Assembly (NCBI RefSeq): GCF_042677205.1
Contig: NZ_JBHTIU010000098.1
Coordinates: forward strand, 24,324-88,323
Direction: 5' to 3'
Length of the DNA: 64,000 bases
DNA from: Paenibacillus_L residui
GTDB lineage: Bacteria; Bacillota; Bacilli; Paenibacillales; NBRC-103111
Positions 47,771 to 57,640 of this stretch are shown here, piece after piece (within the stretch, counting starts at the first letter, position 1; each line of letters opens with the position of its first letter). The notes below the pieces were generated by a model. The model worked only from the letters and a program-made list of their open reading frames with translations, had not been told where the DNA came from and ran no database searches. The position numbers and the translations under genes are program-made.

Positions 47771-48631
47771 TCAGCGCGCATCGTGGCGGCTTCGTTCCCG
47801 CTTTTTCCGCCATTCTTCCAATAATTTCAGTATGGTCTTTTCCATCTGCTGTGCCGTGTAGCCCTTTGGAAAGAAGTCCTTGATGCTTTCCTTTTTCAAC
47901 TTGATTTGCTCTTTCTGATTGGCTTTTTCCTCCGTCATGATATCGAAAATAACGTTCATATCGAGTAGGCCATCAGTACTTAGTTTTTTCATCCGCTGTG
48001 CCTGCGAAAGTGACGGTGTGCGGTCTTCACTTTCCATCGTTTCAAGCAAGTCTGTCTGTTCTTGCTCGGTTAAGTAAGACAATTCGACGGCAGGGCTAAA
48101 AGCTATTTTTCCATTGTCCACCATATCGAGAATGGGCGGTATCAACTTGGTCAGCCGAACAAAGCGCTGTACTTGCGTTGCACTTGTCCCAACATCATGA
48201 GCCACACATTCGCGCGACTTGTGTCCGATTCGGTCAGAAGTTGCAGATTCGACTAAATCATTACGTTGTCTCTGCGCTTTGATGGCTTCCAGTTTCATTT
48301 TGTAGGCAAAGGCTTTTTCGGACGGCAACACATGCTCACGATGGAGGTTACTGTCCACCAAGGCAATAATGGCGGCGTATCGGTCCATTTCACGAACAAA
48401 GGCAGGAACTATATCAATCCCCGCCTTTTCACAGGCTGCCTTCCGGCGATGACCTGATATAATTTCATAGCCCCCCTCGGTTCTTTGGCGTACTACCAGC
48501 GGCGAAATAACTCCGTACATCTTTATACTTTCGGACAAGGCTTGCAGTTCCTCATTGTCCGCCACTTTATAGGGATTTTCGTGAAAAGAATACAACTGGT
48601 CTATGGGAATTGCTGTAACGTTTTCTTTCAT
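47771..48631 (-). CDS. ParB/Spo0J-family DNA-binding protein
   Basis: A 286-residue protein with the ParB N-terminal domain: IPIDQLYSFHENPYKV, then SIKMYGVISPLVVRQR and the CTP-binding/Arg box ISGHRRKAACEKAG. A helix-turn-helix region (ECVAHDVGTSATQVQRFVRL) follows. The start at 48631 follows AAGAAGGAGTGG; the longer frame runs back through an oriT-like repeat and is not plausible. No parA gene is present. Orphan ParB proteins of this kind act in element regulation or maintenance. Confidence 0.88.
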   Translation of the reverse strand: MKENVTAIPIDQLYSFHENPYKVADNEELQALSESIKMYGVISPLVVRQRTEGGYEIISGHRRKAACEKAGIDIVPAFVREMDRYAAIIALVDSNLHREHVLPSEKAFAYKMKLEAIKAQRQRNDLVESATSDRIGHKSRECVAHDVGTSATQVQRFVRLTKLIPPILDMVDNGKIAFSPAVELSYLTEQEQTDLLETMESEDRTPSLSQAQRMKKLSTDGLLDMNVIFDIMTEEKANQKEQIKLKKESIKDFFPKGYTAQQMEKTILKLLEEWRKKRERSRHDAR

Positions 48632-48679
48632 CCGTTCCACTCCTTCTTCTTCGGCGAGTTCTTGAGTTCTACCTTGAGA

Positions 48680-48760
48680 CCACTGTCTTGTGTTGTAGCA
48701 AGCACTGAATTTGGATATCCAAATTCGCTTGTTAGGGGCAGCGCCCCTAATACCCCTCCG
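48680..48760. repeat. oriT-like module, copy B
   Basis: The palindrome GAATTTGGATATCCAAATTC at 48707-48726, in opposite orientation to copy A. In that orientation it reads CTAACAAGCG, palindrome, AGTGCTTGCTACAACAC, then AGAC-agtg-GTCT, matching copy A across about 60 nt with few differences. A GGGGC/GCCCC hairpin precedes it. It lies just upstream of parB. Confidence 0.7.
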
Positions 48761-48979
48761 TTTTCCCGCCGGCATTTGGTCCCGTTAGCTGAACGTGGTT
48801 CATGATGAACGGTACCTGATTCGAACAGAAACCGCTTCTTCCCGTCAATAACGAGCAGGGGGGGCTCTAAATAAAAAGCGCCAAAACGTGTCGACTTGCC
48901 GTTCCAGCGCCAGTATCGCCTCAAAAGAAAAAAGACCGCCACTTATGGCAGTCCTTCACGATATGATTCCATCGGTTTC

Positions 48980-49279
48980 CTATTTTGTTTGCGTATTACC
49001 GAGTAACTGCACCGCCAGTATAAAACCGCATTGCAGTCCAATTTCCATATACACATCTTCGCAGGTGCCCGCATAGTTATAAACCTTTTTGGTTACTTCC
49101 TCGTGTTCATCCATATTGGGGAACTTTTGCTCTATAAGCTCCATGGCAGAATTATGCACTTCGTCAATCCGTTCCTTGTGGCTCTTCGGATTGATGTCGG
49201 TGCCTGCCGCGCCACGTAGCAAATATTCACGAATACACTGAATGTGGGCCCTCTCAAGGATTTCTGACATATGGTTCAT
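48980..49279 (-). CDS. DUF6809-like small protein
   Basis: A 99-residue helical protein (MSEILERAHIQCIREYLLRG, then DEHEEVTKKVYNYAGTCED and MEIGLQCGFILAVQLL). It is typical of small proteins in Firmicutes mobile elements, which I recall as DUF6809. The start at 49279 follows AGGAGGTGATG. The function is unknown. Confidence 0.7.
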   Translation of the reverse strand: MNHMSEILERAHIQCIREYLLRGAAGTDINPKSHKERIDEVHNSAMELIEQKFPNMDEHEEVTKKVYNYAGTCEDVYMEIGLQCGFILAVQLLGNTQTK

Positions 49280-49399
49280 TTCTATCATCACCTCCTGTTG
49301 ATTCGTATAGCAATGAAATCAATCACATTGTAATCCCATGACACTTTACAGACAAAGCTACCATGCTCCGCCACCGCTGCGGCAGTGTGAAATTGGGGG

Positions 49400-49485
49400 A
49401 TTGGGGGTGCAGCCCTCAACAAGCAAATTTGGGAGACCAGATTCAGTGCTTGCTGCAACGCGAGACAACCATCTCGCGTTGCGAA
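49400..49485. repeat. oriT-like module, copy C (diverged)
   Basis: Same orientation as copy A: GGGG-rich hairpin, AACAAGC, AAATTTGG...CCAGATT in place of the perfect palindrome, AGTGCTTGCTGCAACG, then a CGCGAGA/TCTCGCG inverted repeat at about 49460-49478. The conserved AGTGCTTGCT and the second hairpin are intact. It lies upstream of the DUF6809-like gene. Confidence 0.6.
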
Positions 49486-49698
49486 CATCAATCTGAAGCG
49501 TGATTATCTTTCAGAAATGCGCTTTTCGAAAATATTGTTGTTGAAATAAAAATCTATCAATTGGATCGTCTATTAATGCCATTTTAGAATGTAAAGTAAC
49601 ACAAAAAGCTAGGAATATATCTCCCAGCTTTTTGTCCGCGAAAATATGCCGCACCTTTTACGAGGAAAGGTATTGGACGATAACTGTTTTGACGACCT
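49486..49698. other. Non-coding gap
   Basis: About 210 nt, AT-rich. It contains the hairpin-like pair AGCTAGGAATAT/ATATCTCCCAGCT near 49610-49635, with no gene signal. Confidence 0.3.
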
Positions 49699-49863
49699 TT
49701 AATGAAAATATGTTTTGGTGTCGGGAGCGCTTTCCCGGCATTTTTTTAATTCCCGTCGATATTTTGCTTCAAGTATAAAACAGATAACCCATGACAAAAT
49801 ACCCGCTATTAAGTAAATCACTCTCGCCCATGTAGGCATTTCTAGCCACGTGAAATAAAACAT
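49699..49863 (-). CDS. 54-residue single-pass membrane protein
   Basis: Starts MFYFTWLEMP behind GGGGTGATGG. One membrane helix (WARVIYLIAGILSWVICFIL, residues 12-31) is followed by a basic Lys/Arg-rich tail, giving a cytoplasmic C-terminus. It is divergent from the Xre gene across a 120-nt gap. Size and topology resemble toxin-like or holin-like peptides of mobile elements, but no family was recognised. Confidence 0.55.
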   Translation of the reverse strand: MFYFTWLEMPTWARVIYLIAGILSWVICFILEAKYRRELKKCRESAPDTKTYFH

Positions 49864-49926
49864 TCCATCACCCCAGTAGTTCCATTTTCCTACAAATATA
49901 CCATAGAACCAAAATTATACGAATAT

Positions 49927-49959
49927 CGCATAAATGTCAATATACCAAAACCGCATAAA
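49927..49959. promoter_or_regulatory. Possible Xre operator repeats
   Basis: CGCATAAA occurs at 49927-49934 and again at 49952-49959, in the gap between the divergent small membrane protein and Xre genes, just before the Xre start. This suggests self-regulation. Confidence 0.35.
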
Positions 49960-49983
49960 GTAGTATTGGTTTGGGTGATAGAC

Positions 49984-50214
49984 ATGTACAGAAAGGTAAG
50001 GGATTTACGAGAAGATAAAGACATTACACAACAACAAATGGCGGAACACTTAAATATTACTCAAGCCACATATTCCCGCTACGAAAGCGGTGATTTGGAT
50101 ATTCCAACATCTGTTTTAATAAAACTTTCAAAGTTCCATAAAGTAAGTGTCGATTATTTTTTAGGGCTGACCGATAACCCCAAACCTTACGGGCGTATTC
50201 GAGAACAGGATTAA
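49984..50214 (+). CDS. Xre-family regulator of the nested element
   Basis: A 76-residue single-domain repressor: YRKVRDLREDKDITQQQMAEH, then NITQATYSRYESGDLDIP and the end VSVDYFLGLTDNPKPY. The start at 49984 follows GGGTGATAG. It is the only rightward gene in the nested element and convergent with the recombinase gene. Confidence 0.88.
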   Translation: MYRKVRDLREDKDITQQQMAEHLNITQATYSRYESGDLDIPTSVLIKLSKFHKVSVDYFLGLTDNPKPYGRIREQD

Positions 50215-50297
50215 CTATGGCATTTAAAATTGTGTGAACGCTTCCCCAACGTTCCTTATCCCCCGCTAGGCGCGTCCCATCCGAAGTATCATCCTAA

Positions 50298-52244
50298 TCA
50301 GCTTATAAACTGCTTTACGTCAGTTTCTGCTCTTTTTAACAGAATAACCTGACGCACCAAATCCAGCTTTTCAACGTCGTAGCCGGCATTATAGATGATG
50401 TTGGCTAATGGACGATTCTTCCGCGGATACCAGTACGTCCTGTAATTGTACGCAGTCGCCGTCAGTCTTCTCCCAATGACCCTCTCAATTTCAGAAATGG
50501 TCAATTGAAGCGAGACGGCACTCTGCTGTTCCAAATACTGCTTAAGAGGCGCATAAGCTTTCATGGCCTTTTTTGAAACGTTTTTTTGCAGGGTACTGCT
50601 AACAGGGAAGACGTTATTTTTTTCTCCCGGTAACTCCACTAGCCCCACAAAGTTAAAATAAATATCCACCTTTTGCGTGGTCGTGTAGCGGTTGCTTCTA
50701 GCCCTTTCGTGAACAACTACCTTTTCCACAAATTCATTCAGTATTGGCGTAGTAAGTTCCTCAAAATCGGTGTAACGATCAACCAAGTCGAGGAATCGAT
50801 CTGCATTGACCGTCTGCTTCTCCATGTTGTCAATCTCGCTCTGTAAGCGCTCGATAGTCTGCTCTAGTTCTTCCTGCTCTCGTTCATAATCGCTGGATAG
50901 CTTCTCGAAACGCTTGTCCGATAGCTTTCCGCTCAAATTGTCTTCGTACAGCTTACGAATGATATTATCAAGCTCATTACTCCGCTTCCGGTAAGCGATC
51001 AGCTTCCTCCGTTGTTGCTTTGCCGTTTTATCCTGCCGCTCGGAGGTACTATCCGTAACCATACGAATAAATTCTTGCTTGTTTGTCCTTGCAAAAGAGC
51101 TAACCTCCCGAAGCGCATTTAGAATCAGCGTCTCGACAACTGGAACGCGGATATAATGCATCGAGCAACTACGGGTTTGGGAGCGGTAGCTGGAGCAATA
51201 GTATTCGTTCTTGGAGCTTCTACCCGGTCGCTTGTCATGGGACCGGTCATGGGTCATTTTCGCGCCGCAATCGGCGCAATAAAGAAGCCCTGTCAGCCTG
51301 CTTGGCTTTCCTTTCTTATCAGGCTTACGCACCGTTCGACGCAGCCGCTGGGCATTGTGCCACGTTTCCGGGTCGATGATGGGTTCATGCGTATTTTCAA
51401 AGATTACCCGTTCTTCCGGCGCTGTCGCCTTGGATCGTTTGTCTTTGTAGGATACGGTATGAGTCTTGAAAGCTACGGTATGGCCCATGTATTCCATGCG
51501 TTCAAGGATTTTGGCCACCACGCCGCCGCGCCAACGGTACGGGTCTTGATAATGCTTGTGCCTTTGATTATCTGCCCCGATGCGTTCCCAATGAGCGGAA
51601 GGAATAAGCACCCTGTCAGCAGTCAATATATCAGAGATTTGGTAGACGCCATACCCTTCGATTACAAGTCGGAAAATGCGCTGCACAACCTCCGCAGCTT
51701 CCACGTCCACAATCCATTTTTGCTTGTCCTGCGGATCGCGCAGATAGCCATAAGGCGTTGATGGCGATATGCGCTTGCCCTCCATAGCCCTAGCCCGGAA
51801 AACCGCCCGGATTTTACGGCTGGTGTCCCGCGCCGTCCATTCATTCATGATGTTGCGAAAGGGGGTAAAGTCGTTGTCCCCGTTGTCGCTGTCCACATTG
51901 TCATTGACTGCGATAAAGCGTATGCCGCTTTTGAAAAATTCCTCCGTGTACATGCCAACGCGCAAATAATCACGCCCGACTCGCGACATGTCCTTGACGA
52001 TGATTGCGCCGACTTTTCCCTGCTCAACTTCTGCCATGAGCTGTTTCCAGCCAGGTCTTTCAAAGTTCGTGCCTGAATAGCCGTCGTCTGTGAAGTGAAC
52101 AAGTTTCTTGAAGCCGTTATTCCTTGCGTAATCCTCCAACATCTTCTTCTGATTGACTATGCTGTTGCTGTCTCCCTGTAATTCGTCATCTCTCGAAAGG
52201 CGTTCGTACAGGGCGGTGATTTTCTCATTTGACTGTCTAAGCAT
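50298..52244 (-). CDS. Large serine recombinase with C-terminal extension
   Basis: A 648-residue TnpX/CisA-like recombinase that should excise and integrate the nested element. The resolvase domain (residues 8-155) has the catalytic Ser in LYERLSRDDELQGDSNS and VKDMSRVGRDYLRVGMY. A recombinase domain (PSTPYGYLRDPQDKQKWIVD), a zinc ribbon (LLYCADCGAKM...YYCSSY...C) and a coiled coil (390-480) follow. The last 110 residues (ISEIERVIGRRLTATAYNYR, YWYPRKNRPLANIIYNAGY) look like a DUF7662-type small domain, not part of the usual core. Confidence 0.93.
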   Translation of the reverse strand: MLRQSNEKITALYERLSRDDELQGDSNSIVNQKKMLEDYARNNGFKKLVHFTDDGYSGTNFERPGWKQLMAEVEQGKVGAIIVKDMSRVGRDYLRVGMYTEEFFKSGIRFIAVNDNVDSDNGDNDFTPFRNIMNEWTARDTSRKIRAVFRARAMEGKRISPSTPYGYLRDPQDKQKWIVDVEAAEVVQRIFRLVIEGYGVYQISDILTADRVLIPSAHWERIGADNQRHKHYQDPYRWRGGVVAKILERMEYMGHTVAFKTHTVSYKDKRSKATAPEERVIFENTHEPIIDPETWHNAQRLRRTVRKPDKKGKPSRLTGLLYCADCGAKMTHDRSHDKRPGRSSKNEYYCSSYRSQTRSCSMHYIRVPVVETLILNALREVSSFARTNKQEFIRMVTDSTSERQDKTAKQQRRKLIAYRKRSNELDNIIRKLYEDNLSGKLSDKRFEKLSSDYEREQEELEQTIERLQSEIDNMEKQTVNADRFLDLVDRYTDFEELTTPILNEFVEKVVVHERARSNRYTTTQKVDIYFNFVGLVELPGEKNNVFPVSSTLQKNVSKKAMKAYAPLKQYLEQQSAVSLQLTISEIERVIGRRLTATAYNYRTYWYPRKNRPLANIIYNAGYDVEKLDLVRQVILLKRAETDVKQFIS

Positions 52245-52325
52245 AATAGCTCCTTTCAGACAGTCAACTCATTTGTGGCTGGTGTCATTTTATCATGCAT
52301 TCAGTTGCCGCCTCCATTGTGCCGT

Positions 52326-52520
52326 TTATTCCGTCAGGCGGCGTTGCAAATCGTTGCGGACAAGACGCAGTATCTTGTCATTCATGTTTTCCTTGCTAGT
52401 CTTACTGAAATGAATCGTCACATCGTAGGTCGTTGAGCCAATTTTGCAGGATAACCTGCGCGCGGCGACGGGTAAATCGGGTTTCGGCGACACAGCATCC
52501 GGATTTTGATATTCGGTCAT
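52326..52520 (-). CDS. tnpW: TnpW-like transposon-encoded protein
   Basis: A 64-residue protein starting at the ATG behind AAAGGAGCCG. The C-terminal half (YDVTIHFSKTSKENMNDKIL) matches the conserved pattern of TnpW proteins, which accompany serine recombinases in Tn4451-type elements. It lies 81 nt upstream of the recombinase gene on the same strand. Confidence 0.8.
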   Translation of the reverse strand: MTEYQNPDAVSPKPDLPVAARRLSCKIGSTTYDVTIHFSKTSKENMNDKILRLVRNDLQRRLTE

Positions 52521-52600
52521 GTAACGGCTCCTTTCATTCCTAATACGCTGCATGCGCTTAGCGCAGCCTACAGCGCCATTTCAGAGCTTAAAAGGCACAC

Positions 52601-52660
52601 AAAAAAGGCTGAACAAGACAGATCGCCACGCCTGCGCCATTGGCAATCTTCTTTTCAGCC
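52601..52660 (-). terminator. Possible terminator at the element's right end
   Basis: Read leftward, GGCTGAA (52654-52660) pairs with TTCAGCC (52607-52613), followed by TTTTTT. It would stop transcripts coming from the interrupted methylase-helicase gene before the tnpW-recombinase genes. The loop is long (40 nt). Confidence 0.45.
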
Positions 52661-52824
52661 TGTATGATAAGAGTTATTCTCGTATTGGTATATTTCTTCG
52701 CAAGCTTCCAGCATTTATCGGTACACTTGCAAAATCTATGTCCTTCATTTAGCCAAAATTCATTTCGCCACAAATGAGTTGACCATCAGCTAGATTTGGG
52801 TTTTACCCTCCACCACAGCTTACA

Positions 52825-52835
52825 CCTTCCGGTGC
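52825..52835. repeat. Right attachment-site repeat of the nested element
   Basis: CCTTCCGGTGC, identical to 45942-45952; see the nested element. Confidence 0.85.
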
Positions 52836-55800
52836 CAGTTCAATCGCCGTGACCGTCTCGCCAAACGTCGAAGCCCAGGAATCAAAATGTTGCAATCCTT
52901 GCTTTCGCAGCCGCTCATATTGCAAGTAGCGCTGCATCGTATACATTTCCGTAATGGAATTGGAGATCGGCGTACCCGTCGCAAAGATGATACCCCGGCC
53001 TCCGGTCAGTTCGTCCAGATAGCGGCATTTGGCAAACATGTCCGACGACTTCTGCGCTTCGGTTTGCGACAGTCCGGCCACATTGCGCATTTTCGTGTAA
53101 AGAAACAGGTTTTTGTACGAATCGGCCTCGTCCACGAATAGCCGATCCACTCCCAGCTCCTCGAAGGTGACCACATCATCCTTGCGGCTGGTATCGTTCA
53201 GCTTTGCCAGCTTGGTTTGCAGCGTCTTCCTCGTCTTCTCCAGTTGCTTGATCGCGTACCGTTCGCCCTTGGCCTCCTTCAGCTCGCGAATGCCGCTTGT
53301 GATCTCGTAAATTTGTTCCTCCAGTTGTTGACGTTGGCGCTCCATCGATATGGGAATTTTCTCAAACTGCGAATGTCCGATGATGATCGCGTCATAGTCG
53401 CCGGTGGCAATCCGCGCGCAAAACTTCTTCCGGTTCTTTGTTTCAAAGTCCTTCTTGGTCGCTACCAGAATATTGGCCGATGGATAGAGCTGCAAAAACT
53501 CCGCTGCCCACTGCTCCGTCAAATGATTAGGAACAACGAACATGCTTTTGCTGCATAAGCCAAGATGCTTGCTTTCCATGGCCGCAGCGGTCATGGCAAA
53601 CGTTTTGCCTGCGCCTACACAATGAGCAAAAAGGGAATTGCCTCCATACAGCGCCCGGGCAACCGCATTGACTTGATGTTGGCGCAGCCGGATTTCCGGA
53701 TTCATTCCCGTAAACCGAATATGACTGCCATCGTACTCGCGCGGGCGGATCGCATTGAAACGATCATTGTACAAACGCATTAATCGTTCCCGCCTCTGCG
53801 GGTCTTTCCAAATCCAATCGCGGAACGCTTCTTTCAGCATCTCCTGCTTTTGTTGGGCAATTGCGGTCTCTTGCTTGTTCAAAACGCGCTTTTCCACGCC
53901 ATTCTCCAGCACGGTATCGAAAATGCGCACATCTCGCAAATTTAAGGTATCTTCCAAAATCTTATACGCATTCACACGATTCGTTCCGAAGGTCACGTTG
54001 GCTTTAATGTTGTTGCTGCGGTCATTGCTTTTCCCTCGGACATTCCAGGCAGCTGTATATTCGGAATACAAGACGTCGATAGACTGCCGGAACATGTATG
54101 GCGTGTCCACCAGTTCGAATATAAACTCCCGGATCACTTCCGGAGGAAGCCACGTCGCTCCTAACCGCACATCAATCTCGGAAGCATCCAAATCTTTCGG
54201 CTGCACCGCTTCTAATGCTTTGACATTTTCGCCATACCGCTCTGCATCCACTTCGGCGGCACGCCGTGCAATCAGAAGTTTGTCACGAACGTTGCCAGAC
54301 AAATAAGCGTCCGCCGTTTCAAAAACCGGCTGTCCTTTCTCATCCAGTCTTTCCGGGTTGGGGAAGATCACGCCGCGCAACTCCTGAACAAGCTGTTCCG
54401 TTGTCATGCCGGTCAATTCTTGCATATAGGGGAGATCGACACGTGCTTTTTCTCCAATGGAGACGCCCAGCGCTTCCTCTGCCGTTTCCACATGCCGAAC
54501 GGTCGTGCGCTGCCGAATCGTACGCTTCGTGAACATATCGGCTTTGCGTAGCAGCTTCCCTTCCTCGTCGAGCACTTCCAATGAACAAAGTAAAAAATAG
54601 GCGCTATCGTCGGCGAATGCCAGGCTGTTGGCGCGGCTGTTGATCAGACCGTATTGGGCGGTAAAACGATCATACTGCGCATTCAATTTCCGCTGCTGTT
54701 CCCGGATCTCTTCGTCGCTATAATCTTCCGTCTGGTATTCGATCAGTTCGCGCACCGTATCCCGCAATCGGATCATACCTTTGATTCGCCCGGCGGCCGT
54801 GGCCGACGTGTCCACTCGGTGCATCCGGCTGTTTTCGCGGTAATACAGTTGGCCGTCCACAAGGGTATAACTGAAATTGCGCACGGTCGGATCGGCCGGG
54901 AGGGACGTGTCTTCGTCATCCGGCATTACTTCCCTCTCAAACTCCACCCAATCGGCATGGATATTGGTCAGTGCTTCTCCCAGCAGTTCGCTTAAATTAG
55001 CATCCAAGTACGGGTTGCAAGTCGTCTCCTGTCTATTGCCATACATCCGGTCATCAAACGCCATCGTCCCAAGCACCATGTCAGGATGCGCAGCAAAGTA
55101 CGCATTGATCGGCACGCCTTCGGCTGTCTCTGCCAAGCCAATCCATTCCACACTTTGTTCGGTGACAGTCACCATTCGGTCGCGCTTCTGCAGAAACAAA
55201 ATATCCGCCGTCACTTCCGTTCCGGCGTTGGACTGAAAAGCGTTGTTCGGCAAACGAACCGCGCCCAGCAATTCTGCCCGTTCCGCAATATACTTGCGGA
55301 CAGCCGGGTTCTGTTTATCCATCGTTCCTTTGGACGTAATAAAGGCAATAATGCCGCCCGGACGCACTTTGTCCAATGTTTTCGCAAAGAAATAATCGTG
55401 AATGAGAAACTTGTGCTTGTCATAGCGTGTATCCGCCACACCATACCCTCCGAAAGGAACATTCCCTATGGCCAAATCAAAAAAACTGTCCGGCAAAGCG
55501 GTTTCCTCATACCCGCTGATCGCAATCGTCGCCTGCGGGTAAAGCTGCTTGGCGATGCGACCTGTGATGCTGTCCAGTTCTACACCAAATAGCTGCGAGT
55601 CTTGAAACGACTCCGGAACTAACCCGAAGAAATTGCCGATCCCGCAGGACGGCTCTAAAATATTGCCGTTGCGAAAGCCCATCCTTTCCAGACAACCATA
55701 GATTGCTTTAATGACAACTGGAGACGTATAGTGAGCGTTCAGCGTTGATGCGCGAGCGGACGCATACTCATCCGGTTCCAGCAACGATTGCAGTTCGGCA

Positions 55801-57292
55801 TATTCGGCCGTCCATTGCGCGTTCGCTTCGTCAAATACTTGTGGGATTCCGCCCCATCCGACATAGCGGGCGAGAACGACCTGTTCATCCGCAGTTGCCT
55901 GGCGGCCTTCTAGCTCCAATTGTTTGAGCAAGCGAATCGCGGCTACATTAAAACCATACTTAACCTTGGCTCCGCCATGCCCTAACTGGTCATCGGTGAT
56001 ACGGTAATTCACCGCAGTCGTTTGCGGTGCAACAGACCGTACATCCTCGACAGCGGAAGGAGCAGAGGGTGCTTCCTCATTATGCGCCTCATCCGATACT
56101 TGTTCGGTTAACTGAAGGGATGCCGAGGCAGACTTCGGCTCATCTCCATCCGAAAGCTCCGGCTCTATTTCTTTTCCGGCATGTTCCTCCGCTTCGGTTT
56201 CCACTCCTTGTTCATCAGTTAGCAGATGATCATTAAGCGGATTTTCACGCAGGATGCGTTCAAAATCTCGGCGTTCCAGTTCCTTGGTAAAAAGCGGAAA
56301 ATGAACATCCCGCAACATCACGTTACCGTTTTCCACCAGCAAAATCTCATATTCGTCCGCGCCAAAAAAGACCCTATCGCCGGGCGAATAGGCATAACGC
56401 GCCTGCTTCCGCTCCATCGTCTCCGACTGCTGTGAGGAGGACGGCTGTTCTTGTTCCAACCGTTCGCGAGCAGACGCTTCTTCGGCCATCTGCCTGCGGC
56501 GCTCCTCCTGTTGCTCGGCAAATGCAGGAAGTCGTTCCGTTTCCAAACGATTCAGATAACGTCCCGCCGCCAGCAACTCGCCGATCCGCTTCTGTACCTT
56601 CATCCAAGGCAACACTAGCTTTTGCTCTTGATCCGTCATTGAACGTCGGGTCAACGTGATGCCTTTGCTATCATGGTGCTCATAAATATCCGTGCCGATC
56701 AGTACAGGGGCGCGCCCGCCCGTGCCATATTCCCGTTTCAAAAATTCGGCGTTTTCTTTCTCCGATAACGATTGCTGAAAATGGAGAGCAATGCGATATT
56801 TACTGTTGGCAAAGCCGCTTCCTTGTTGGAGAATCGCATCGATCACCGCCTGCGGCCAGACAAAAGCGGAGGCTGTATCCGCCTCCGCCTGTTCCATAAA
56901 TAAGGTTTGCTGCTGAACCGATGGCTCCGTCTTTCGTGCCGGGTCAAATTCGTTAAGTACTATCATACTGTTGATATGGCCGACGATCACTTCCCAATCA
57001 TAAAAACTTTGTGCGGTTGGTTCGGTTGCCGGACCCGTCCAAAGATGGAGCACATTGCGATACGGTTCATACCCGATGAGAAGGTCTTCGTCCAGCGTAA
57101 GCTCGGACTGACCCGGCGCAAACAGGCTACGCACATACAACGCCCGCTCCCCTTCATTTTCATGTGCGGCGAAGAAAGCCTCGATTTCCGACTTGCTTTT
57201 CAGTAAAGGAGCGGTGCGCAGTAGATCGTTGATGGCATGATGGTCATGAAAAAACGGAAGACTCCGATCTTCCGTTTTTCGATCATACCATT

Positions 57293-57640
57293 TTAGTTGT
57301 AAATCAGTTCCGTCAGAATGGTCTCCTCCACCTGTTGCTTCAGGCTGTTCATGTAACCCGTCCAGCCCAGCGGATCGCTTTCTTTGTCCGGGGCCGGGTG
57401 CAGACGGAGCAGTTCGTTCATCGACTGTTCGAGCTGCGTCCGCGCCGACCGATCGATTTCCGTCAGATGCTGGTGCAGTTCGCCCGAGAGCAGCAGGCTG
57501 GCGTATGTGCCTTTCTTCTCGGTTTTCAGGTAGTTTTTGCGCAACATCCCATACTTGCCGATCAGTTGATGATCCTCGGTCAGTGTCAGGTCGGGCAGCA
57601 GATAGTCCCCTTGACGGGTGTAAGTCACTTCCATGTTCAT
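57293..57640 (-). CDS. tnpV: TnpV-like protein nested in the methylase-helicase gene
   Basis: A 115-residue protein in another frame of the same strand as the methylase-helicase gene, opposite its acidic linker. It matches the TnpV pattern throughout: VTYTRQGDYLLPDLTL, IGKYGMLRKNYLKTEKKGTY, SLLLSGELHQHLTEIDR and WTGYMNSLKQQVEETILTEL. The start at 57640 follows AGAAAGGACGG. Both readings look coding, so this is an overlapping gene pair. Confidence 0.8.
   Translation of the reverse strand: MNMEVTYTRQGDYLLPDLTLTEDHQLIGKYGMLRKNYLKTEKKGTYASLLLSGELHQHLTEIDRSARTQLEQSMNELLRLHPAPDKESDPLGWTGYMNSLKQQVEETILTELIYN

Larger units (their letters stand above)
45942..52835. mobile_element. 6.9-kb serine-recombinase element nested in the larger element
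   Basis: A 6883-bp insertion (counting one repeat copy) bounded by the 11-bp direct repeat. It carries a chemotaxis receptor, ParB-like and DUF6809 proteins, an Xre regulator, a large serine recombinase and a TnpW-like protein. The recombinase and tnpW lie at one end, as in Tn4451-like elements. There is no relaxase but there are two oriT-like modules, so transfer would need a helper. Confidence 0.85.

Noticed and set aside
48632..48775. Longer start for the parB gene
   Set aside because: The extension translates the oriT-like repeat and lacks a ribosome site; AAGAAGGAGTGG marks the ATG at 48631.
49720..49747. Hairpin followed by seven T residues (rightward)
   Set aside because: It lies within the coding sequence of the 54-residue leftward gene, with no rightward gene ending nearby.
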